Shown here one piece after another: positions 5,411-9,915 of a DNA stretch of 9,915 bases. The notes under the pieces are model-generated. The model was not told the DNA's origin. It worked only from the letters and a program-made list of their open reading frames with translations, and ran no database searches. The first letter of the stretch is position 1, and every line of letters begins with the position of its first letter. Origin of the DNA: Desulfurococcales archaeon (GTDB taxonomy: Archaea; Thermoproteota; Thermoprotei_A; Sulfolobales; Ignicoccaceae); assembly GCA_015521275.1 (NCBI GenBank), contig WAOJ01000097.1, positions 1 through 9,915 on the forward strand. The letters run 5' to 3'. The translations under genes and the position numbers were made by a program.

Positions 5411-5810
5411 GCTGCTCCAAGAGTTCCGGGGTAACCTTCCTCTTAAAGACTATCACTACCCTGACCACGTCTGAGCCGCCGCTCATGCTCAGCTCCCCGA
5501 GATAGGCCCTCTGCTTGTCGAACCTCAAGTAGAGCTTGCTCCCCTCACTCCTCTGTTCTAGGTCCCTCTTCAAGAGCTCGAAGTCGAAGTCGTCCATTTT
5601 CTTTAGTATGTTCTTAGCGGCCTCCTTGGCTTTCTTGCCCCTCAGCACCAACCTTAGGTATAGGATGGGGTTCCCGTGGTGCCCCTTCACCTCAGTAACC
5701 TCTATGTCTTCTAGCTCTTCGAACCCTAACACATTAGCAATGGCTTCCCCAACCTTCTCCAAGTCCTCGGTGGCGTGAGAGGTGGCGGTTACCTCTACCC
5801 TCTCTATCAC
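5397..5810 (-). CDS. RNA-binding protein of the archaeal exosome-associated family (COG1325 type)
   Basis: A 137-aa protein starting VIERVEVTATSHATED (GTG at 5810), an N-terminal pattern typical of the archaeal family annotated as predicted exosome subunit (COG1325, DUF54). The core contains VKGHHGNPILYLRLVLRGKKAKEAA, then SEGSKLYLRFDKQRAYLGEL, in an alpha/beta arrangement at the usual family length. The family is tied to RNA processing by gene neighbourhood; a direct exosome role is not settled as far as I recall. Its GTG overlaps the TGA stop of the upstream SPOUT-like gene (GTGA), so translation is coupled. Its 3' end overlaps the plus-strand gene by 14 nt. Confidence 0.85.
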   Translation of the reverse strand: MIERVEVTATSHATEDLEKVGEAIANVLGFEELEDIEVTEVKGHHGNPILYLRLVLRGKKAKEAAKNILKKMDDFDFELLKRDLEQRSEGSKLYLRFDKQRAYLGELSMSGGSDVVRVVIVFKRKVTPELLEQLRAS

Positions 5811-6238
5811 TTCAGTCCCCCTAATAATAACGCCGCAGAGGCTATAGGACCTATGTTCCCTTCCGGACCTTCAGGGTAAACGGGCTTGCCCTTTTGAGCC
5901 TCAACCTTGCTCAAGCCCGGCTCGCTGGCTCCAACCACGAGCATTACCCTCTCCCCTTCAAGCCTCTTGACCCTCTCTCCGAACTCATAGCTTAACGTGT
6001 ATACCGCGTCGGGCTTTAGGAGCTCTATAGCGTCGTCTATGTCTGGGAATATCAAGAGCCTCTTGTCCAGCTTATAGGCTAATTTCGATACCTCTGCCAA
6101 GCCTATTTGGGCAGCAGCTCCGGAAGGCTTTGTTACCACAAAAGCCTCCACGGGCTCCCCGAAGTTGAAGGCCAGCTTGGCCAAGTCCTCTAGCCTCTGA
6201 ACGCTGGTGGGAGCGTGCGCCACTAGGTAAACCTTCAA
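5807..6238 (-). CDS. SPOUT/SpoU-like methylase family protein (COG4080 type)
   Basis: A 143-aa protein beginning KVYLVAHAPTSVQRLEDLAK. The C-terminal part, LVVGASEPGLSKVEAQKGK followed by GPEGNIGPIASAALLL, resembles the knotted cofactor-binding end of SPOUT RNA methylases: a Gly-rich loop followed by an N-x-G-P-I-A-S-A-A helix. It fits the small archaeal family that has been labelled both SpoU-like methylase and RecB-family nuclease (COG4080, from memory). If active it would methylate tRNA or rRNA using S-adenosylmethionine; this is inferred. It starts with TTG overlapping the TGA of the phosphatase gene (TTGA) and ends overlapping the COG1325 gene start. The pairing with an RNA-binding protein supports a role in RNA metabolism. 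Confidence 0.6.
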   Translation of the reverse strand: MKVYLVAHAPTSVQRLEDLAKLAFNFGEPVEAFVVTKPSGAAAQIGLAEVSKLAYKLDKRLLIFPDIDDAIELLKPDAVYTLSYEFGERVKRLEGERVMLVVGASEPGLSKVEAQKGKPVYPEGPEGNIGPIASAALLLGGLK

Positions 6239-6891
6239 CTCCCTTCCCCCGCCTCCAAGCGGGCTAAGGTCTCTTTTAGCTTGCCAGAGATCAAGTCCCT
6301 TAGGAACTCTCCCAAGTCCCTATAGGCAAAGGCATCGCTGACCTTTGCTAACTCCTTTGCCCTCTTACCAACCGCTATAGCGACGTCAGCTTTTAGTAAC
6401 ATGTTCAAGTCGTTGAAGCCGTCTCCCACTGCTAAGATCAAGTCGAACCAAGGCCTCAGCTTGTCCACTATTTCGCCCTTCTCCTTAAAAACCGGAAGTA
6501 CGCCGACCACCTCGTTGTTGTGGTATACGAGCTTCTGAGCTACGTAGTCCTCGACCCCCAATACCTCTGCCAAGATCTTCACGAAGTCCTCAAAGCCTCC
6601 GGAAACTATCATTGTGGTGAAGCCTTGCTTCTTGAGCTCTGATATGAGTGTGGGAGCCTCGGGCTTGAGCTTCTTCAAGGCCTTTTCCGCGACCCCCTCT
6701 ATTACCTCTTTAGGCGTTCCAATGATCATCTCTACCCTCTTCAAAAAGGTCTCGTACCAGTTGTTCGAGGTCAGGCCCTCCTCCAAGAGCCTCTTGAGCT
6801 CTTCGCCCCTCTCGTGGCTTTCCGCCAAGGCTTCCCAGAACTCGTAGTCTATCAGCGTGCCCTCCAAGTCGAGCAAGGCCAACTTCTTCAA
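6235..6891 (-). CDS. SerB-like HAD-superfamily phosphatase
   Basis: A 218-aa HAD phosphatase with all four motifs: I, LLDLEGT (nucleophile D8); II, MIVSGGF (S97); III, a lysine in VFKEKGEIV (K136 or K138); IV, VGDGFND (D157, D161). The helical cap between motifs I and II (about 20-75) and the SGG motif resemble phosphoserine phosphatase, so a role in serine synthesis is possible, though other small phosphates cannot be excluded. In motif I the usual second Asp is Glu (E10); the ThrH-type enzymes also have DLEG. The start is TTG at 6891; no clear Shine-Dalgarno precedes it, while a TATA-like box lies about 35 nt upstream. The 3' end overlaps the SPOUT-like gene by 4 nt. Confidence 0.82.
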   Translation of the reverse strand: MKKLALLDLEGTLIDYEFWEALAESHERGEELKRLLEEGLTSNNWYETFLKRVEMIIGTPKEVIEGVAEKALKKLKPEAPTLISELKKQGFTTMIVSGGFEDFVKILAEVLGVEDYVAQKLVYHNNEVVGVLPVFKEKGEIVDKLRPWFDLILAVGDGFNDLNMLLKADVAIAVGKRAKELAKVSDAFAYRDLGEFLRDLISGKLKETLARLEAGEGS

Positions 6892-6920
6892 AGCGTGGGC
6901 CCCGGGGGGGTAGGAGGGAA

Positions 6921-6930
6921 GTAAAATATC
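6921..6930 (-). promoter_or_regulatory. Possible TATA box for the phosphatase operon
   Basis: The minus strand reads GATATTTTAC directly after the uS7 stop codon, centred about 35 nt before the TTG at 6891. It could start a transcript with a leader of about 10 nt, making the phosphatase, SPOUT-like and COG1325 genes independent of uS7. Read-through from uS7 is equally possible. Confidence 0.4.
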
Positions 6931-6931
6931 G

Positions 6932-7519
6932 TTACCTTGAAGACAGGGCGATCCTCTCTATCTCTTCCTTCTTCTGTATCGCGTAGCTCTTGGGGTCGTC
7001 GTTTGCAGCGGCGACTATCTCTTCCGCCAAGGCCTCCTCCAAGGGCTTGGAGCTCTTGAACGCCTTCAGCCTAGCCCCTTCGGTCAAGAACCTCAGAGCC
7101 AAGTCGACCCTCCTCTGGGGGCTCACGTCCACTGCGACGTGGTAAACTATACCGCCGTACATTATCCTCGTGGTCTCCTCTCTGGGAGCTGCGTTCTCTA
7201 TGGCCCTAACCAGAACTTGCAAGGGGTTCTGGCCGGTCATGAGGTATACTAGGTCAAAGGCCCTTTCAACTATGCTGTATATCATCGCCTTCTTGCCCAT
7301 GTTCTTGGAAGGCCTCATGAGCTTGTTTATGAGTCTCTCAACTATGGGCACTTCAGCCTTTCCAAACCTCCTCTTTTCGTGCCTTCCAGCAGTATAGGGA
7401 GTCCAGACGGGCTTTAGGCATATGTACTTTTTCAAGCTCGGGTCCCTTATCTCCACTCCGTCGTACTCCCACTTGCCGAAGAGCTTGGGCTCCAACGGGC
7501 TTATGGTATTCCTCTCCAA
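6932..7519 (-). CDS. rps7: 30S ribosomal protein uS7 (archaeal S7)
   Basis: A 195-aa protein with the archaeal S7 N-terminal extension ([20 protein letters not shown]) followed by the S7 core: [53 protein letters not shown] and [19 protein letters not shown]. uS7 binds the 3' major domain of 16S rRNA and organises the small-subunit head at the E site. The start is TTG at 7519; an in-frame TGA seven codons upstream leaves no earlier start. A TATA box at 7563-7555 predicts a leader of about 15 nt containing AAGGGGA. In many archaea rps7 sits with rps12 and elongation-factor genes; here GAPDH is upstream and a phosphatase operon downstream. Confidence 0.97.
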   Translation of the reverse strand: MERNTISPLEPKLFGKWEYDGVEIRDPSLKKYICLKPVWTPYTAGRHEKRRFGKAEVPIVERLINKLMRPSKNMGKKAMIYSIVERAFDLVYLMTGQNPLQVLVRAIENAAPREETTRIMYGGIVYHVAVDVSPQRRVDLALRFLTEGARLKAFKSSKPLEEALAEEIVAAANDDPKSYAIQKKEEIERIALSSR

Positions 7520-7552
7520 GCTCTGGTTCCCCTTCGCTCAAGGGAGGGGAGA

Positions 7553-7577
7553 GCCTTTTTAAGGTTTGGAAAAAGGC
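7553..7577. repeat. 8-bp inverted repeat between GAPDH and rps7
   Basis: GCCTTTTT and AAAAAGGC form perfect 8-bp arms around a 9-nt loop. On the minus strand it begins just after the GAPDH stop (7579), with a T-run typical of archaeal termination, and its other arm contains the rps7 TATA box. It may end GAPDH transcription or bind a regulator; neither can be shown from sequence. Confidence 0.5.
7555..7563 (-). promoter_or_regulatory. TATA box for rps7
   Basis: The minus strand reads CTTAAAAAG, centred about 40 nt upstream of the TTG at 7519. It predicts transcription starting near 7534 and a short leader. It lies inside the right arm of an inverted repeat that also follows the GAPDH stop codon. 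Confidence 0.55.
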
Positions 7578-7578
7578 C

Positions 7579-8634
7579 TCACTTACCGAAGGCCTTCACT
7601 CCGGCTTCCAAGAGCTCTTCGAAGGTCCTCACTATTCCCAAGCTCGTATCGGTCTTCCTTATGCTCTCTTCCTTAGAGGCCAAACCGAACATCGCCCTTA
7701 TCGCGTCCACGTTCTCCGGGGTTACTATGCTTTCCTGGTGCACCACTTGCATTAAGAACATTTCGTTCCCCTCCACGGCCACGCTCTCCTCATAGACTAC
7801 CAGCTCGTACATGTCGTGCCTCTTCCTACCCACGTCCCTAGCCAGCTCTATCACCTTTGCGCTGTCCTTAACCCCGCTGAGCTCGGTCGGTATTACCAAT
7901 ATCCTAGGAGCTTGCCTCAAGGCTTCCAAGACGTCCTCCCTCTTGACGGGCTCCTCGAACCTTATGTTCAAGACGTGGGTGTGGGCCAAGGTAGTGGGAA
8001 CTACCACCGCTGTGGTCTGTATGTCCAAGTCAGGAACCACGGTCTTGACGTCTATTCCGTGGTGGCTGGGCAACGTCACCGGGTTGGGGACTATAGCGTC
8101 TATAGGCCCCTTCTTGGTCTCGTGGGGATCAGCACCCCTCCTCACTATAGTTGCCCTAACGCTCTTCACCTTGAAGTTCTGCCTCAAAGTACATATTAGC
8201 CTCAACAGACCCGTGGTGTTACAAGACACTACCCTGACGAACTGCTTATCTTTGGCCTCGTCGTAGTTACATAAAGTGGAGAATGAGAAGCCCGCTACCT
8301 CGTGCTTCTCCCCTCCCTGAAATATCGCCTTGACGCCGTGCTTCTCATATAAGGGCTTGTACTCCTTTCCTACTCCTCCCGGAGTGGCGTCCACCACCAC
8401 ATCAACCTTCTCCAAGAGCTCTTCCAAGGTGCCTTGGACCTCTATCCCGGCCTTCTGGAACTTCTCGAGCCTGTCTTGAGGAACGTAAAGCAAGCCCAGC
8501 TTTGAGGCTAACAATGCTAAGTAGTCCGGTCTGGTCTTGGTTACTCCAACCAAGGTCATGTCGTCTTGCTTCATTACCGCCTCAGCTACCCTCTTGCCTA
8601 TAGTACCGAAGCCGTTGACGGCTACCTTAACCAA
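7579..8634 (-). CDS. gap: Archaeal (class II) glyceraldehyde-3-phosphate dehydrogenase
   Basis: A 351-aa protein, slightly longer than typical archaeal GAPDH (about 335-345). The N-terminal Rossmann motif VNGFGTIGKRV (G8, G10, G13) binds NAD(P). The catalytic cysteine is C138 in VSCNTTGL. RRGADPHETKKGPIDA, NPVTLPSHHG and TLAHTHVLN (catalytic His at 218 or 220) are hallmarks of the archaeal class. It interconverts glyceraldehyde 3-phosphate and 1,3-bisphosphoglycerate in the cytoplasm. In hyperthermophilic archaea it is generally thought to work mainly in gluconeogenesis, because other enzymes carry the glycolytic step. The start is TTG at 8634 with GAGAGGG 1 nt upstream. Its leader region contains an inverted repeat. 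Confidence 0.97.
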   Translation of the reverse strand: MVKVAVNGFGTIGKRVAEAVMKQDDMTLVGVTKTRPDYLALLASKLGLLYVPQDRLEKFQKAGIEVQGTLEELLEKVDVVVDATPGGVGKEYKPLYEKHGVKAIFQGGEKHEVAGFSFSTLCNYDEAKDKQFVRVVSCNTTGLLRLICTLRQNFKVKSVRATIVRRGADPHETKKGPIDAIVPNPVTLPSHHGIDVKTVVPDLDIQTTAVVVPTTLAHTHVLNIRFEEPVKREDVLEALRQAPRILVIPTELSGVKDSAKVIELARDVGRKRHDMYELVVYEESVAVEGNEMFLMQVVHQESIVTPENVDAIRAMFGLASKEESIRKTDTSLGIVRTFEELLEAGVKAFGK

Positions 8635-8635
8635 G

Positions 8636-8671
8636 CCCTCTCCCGAGGATATTCCCGAAGAGAGGGATTTT
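8636..8671 (-). promoter_or_regulatory. GAPDH upstream region: weak TATA and inverted repeat over the ribosome binding site
   Basis: CCCTCTC (8666-8660 on the minus strand) and GAGAGGG (8642-8636) are perfect 7-bp inverted arms; the second arm is the likely GAPDH Shine-Dalgarno. AAAAT at 8671-8667 is the best TATA candidate. If it is used, transcription would start near 8643 and leave only the Shine-Dalgarno arm in the mRNA. If transcription starts further upstream, the hairpin could mask the site. Confidence 0.35.
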
Positions 8672-8679
8672 GAGTTACT

Positions 8680-9915
8680 TTACTTCAGTTTGAGGAGCTT
8701 GGACAGCTGTTCGTATTTCTTCAGCTTGGCCGAGAGGTCGTGAAGCTCCACTACGGCTTTAGAGTAGAAGTCCCAGAACTTCTTTACTGTTCTCAACATC
8801 GTGTCCCTAATAATACACTTAACTACGGCGTCCAATCCACCTATCTCTTTTCCGATACTTCTATATTTCAGTATCTCGTTTATGCTTTTTGCGTTGAGTA
8901 TACCTTTGACTACCATCATGGCTTTCGTTACGTTACAACTGGTCGAAGGAATTTCGTTTTTCATTTTCATAATTGTTTTCACCATCTGGGCTAATGTGCC
9001 GTTCAACATGGCTTCATCAACCTTCGCTTTCTGAATCCAGTTCATTAAAGCGTAAATGTTGTTAAAGGTAGGCTTTTCATACAACAGCTCTTCTATGTTT
9101 TTGATGGCCGTAATTAGCTCGTTTTTGAAGATAACGTACCTTCTATACATATCTTCGAGCTGCGCCATGGTCGCTAGATAGGCTATGTTGTTCTGGAAGG
9201 GGCCCTTGAGCAAGGTTGCCTTATAGCCGGTGCTATTGGAGATCCTCTGGTATGTCACCTTCAAATTATGATATGGGACGAGGAAGGGAGGAACGGTGGT
9301 TTCAGTTACGGACGTTGAAGCCAGCTCAGTTGGAGTTAAGGTCACTGGAGTCGTGATCGGCTTTGTTTGAGTGACCGTTACCGTGGAGAATTTAGTGAGG
9401 GTCTTGGTAACAGTTCTCGATACGGTAGTCGTATACGCTTTAGTTATTGTAACAGCCTTAGTAACCGTAACAACCTTGTTAGGCATACACATAACCTTAT
9501 ACACGTAAATCCTTCCATCCCTAAGCCCAACAGCTATCCTATCCATCCACCAAGCTACAGCCCACACTTCGCTATCGAAGTCCTTTTCCAGCACCAAGTT
9601 TCCATTGATGTTATAGATCTTCAGTTTGTGCCCATCCCAATCACCAACTGCTATATACCTACAATCCGGACTGAAGGCCACTTGGTATGCCCCTTTAAAT
9701 CCTCCAACTTTCCAAATCTCCTTTGGATTCTCTGGATCGCTCAGATCGTAAAGGTAAAGGTGATAAAGGGTTGTAACTGCCAAGTACTTCCTGCAAACTG
9801 CAGTATCCTCAGCATGTTCACCATAGCTTATGCTGTTAACAATCGTTCCATCCTTTATGATCAAGAGCTTTTTCCAATTGATATCAGCCGCATACCAATA
9901 ACCTTTGTAATATGC
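8680..9915 (-). CDS. Beta-propeller protein with Thr-rich stalk and helical C-terminus, 5'-truncated
   Basis: The frame is open to the right edge, so the true start lies outside; 411 residues are visible. A TTG at 9864 could mimic a start, but the 17 codons before it continue a propeller-like strand (YWYAADINWKKLLIIKDG). The first roughly 140 residues contain WD40/YVTN-like blades: YQVAFSPDCRYIAVGDWDG, then EVWAVAWWMDRIAVGLRDGRI. A Thr-rich segment follows (9474-9295), then about 200 helical residues rich in Lys, ending in a coiled-coil-like tail. Asn-x-Ser/Thr sites (NST, NGT, NVT) and the stalk suggest a cell-surface location, but no signal peptide or C-terminal anchor is visible here. I recognise no specific family. 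Base composition is visibly more AT-rich than in the GAPDH and uS7 genes. Confidence 0.8.
   Translation of the reverse strand, partial: AYYKGYWYAADINWKKLLIIKDGTIVNSISYGEHAEDTAVCRKYLAVTTLYHLYLYDLSDPENPKEIWKVGGFKGAYQVAFSPDCRYIAVGDWDGHKLKIYNINGNLVLEKDFDSEVWAVAWWMDRIAVGLRDGRIYVYKVMCMPNKVVTVTKAVTITKAYTTTVSRTVTKTLTKFSTVTVTQTKPITTPVTLTPTELASTSVTETTVPPFLVPYHNLKVTYQRISNSTGYKATLLKGPFQNNIAYLATMAQLEDMYRRYVIFKNELITAIKNIEELLYEKPTFNNIYALMNWIQKAKVDEAMLNGTLAQMVKTIMKMKNEIPSTSCNVTKAMMVVKGILNAKSINEILKYRSIGKEIGGLDAVVKCIIRDTMLRTVKKFWDFYSKAVVELHDLSAKLKKYEQLSKLLKLK
9295..9474 (-). repeat. Thr-rich low-complexity stalk within the propeller protein
   Basis: Sixty codons with 24 threonines, many in alternating T-x-T-x order (VTVTKAVTITK, TVTKTLTK, TVTVTQTK). 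Such segments occur as extended, often glycosylated linkers in surface and solute-binding proteins of Thermoproteota. The DNA repeats GTTAC/GTAAC-type units imperfectly, so the segment may have grown by slippage. Confidence 0.7.

Noticed and set aside
7353..7541. ORF starting TTG at 7541, or an earlier start for uS7
   Set aside because: It is in a different frame from uS7, lies mostly inside the uS7 gene, and its start is upstream of the predicted transcript start.
9862..9864. TTG as the true start of the propeller protein
   Set aside because: The frame continues upstream to the window edge with propeller-like sequence and no good ribosome binding site precedes the TTG.
1..9915. CRISPR arrays, insertion sequences, integrase genes, attachment sites
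   Set aside because: No regularly spaced direct repeats, transposase motifs or terminal inverted repeats were seen.

Overview
The window looks like chromosomal DNA from a hyperthermophilic crenarchaeon, probably order Desulfurococcales. An Ignicoccus-like genome is my best guess, but this is inferred and not proven. The signs are archaeal uS7, archaeal-type GAPDH, an archaeal exosome-associated protein (COG1325 type), TATA-box promoters, Arg encoded mostly by AGG and Ile by ATA, short or overlapping intergenic junctions, and very frequent TTG starts. All genes but one are on the minus strand, so the text below runs from high to low coordinates.

Right end (9915-8680): a 5'-truncated, AT-richer gene for a probable cell-surface protein made of a beta-propeller, a threonine-rich stalk and a helical C-terminus. 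Next come class II (archaeal) glyceraldehyde-3-phosphate dehydrogenase (8634-7579) and, behind an inverted repeat and a TATA box, ribosomal protein uS7 (7519-6932). A tightly overlapped trio follows (6891-5397): a SerB-like HAD phosphatase, a small SPOUT-like protein and the COG1325 RNA-binding protein. These are joined by TTGA and GTGA stop/start overlaps.

Middle: the only plus-strand gene (4604-5410) encodes a lysine-tailed protein with a CxxC-x10-CxxC zinc site. It converges on the COG1325 gene with a 14-nt overlap and diverges from a calcineurin-type phosphoesterase (4512-3823). The phosphoesterase heads an apparent operon with a small membrane protein, an RCK/TrkA-type NAD-binding regulator and an MscS-like channel (down to 2097). 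The set suggests ion or osmotic control, although no classical Trk/Ktr pore is present.

Left: an unknown 99-aa ORF (2015-1716), an MFS transporter (1592-504) and the N-terminal part of a membrane-anchored or secreted Lon-type (S16) serine protease (464-1, cut by the window edge).

The most interesting content is non-coding. The two largest gaps in the left half each fold or parse as an archaeal modification guide RNA on the minus strand. The gap after the MscS gene is a C/D box sRNA (about 2098-2044); its D' guide is complementary to the conserved 23S rRNA segment AGACCGUCGU at the peptidyl-transferase centre. The gap after the 99-aa ORF is a one-hairpin H/ACA sRNA (about 1700-1622) with a kink-turn, a pseudouridylation pocket and an ACA box at the expected distance. 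The two sRNAs flank the 99-aa ORF.
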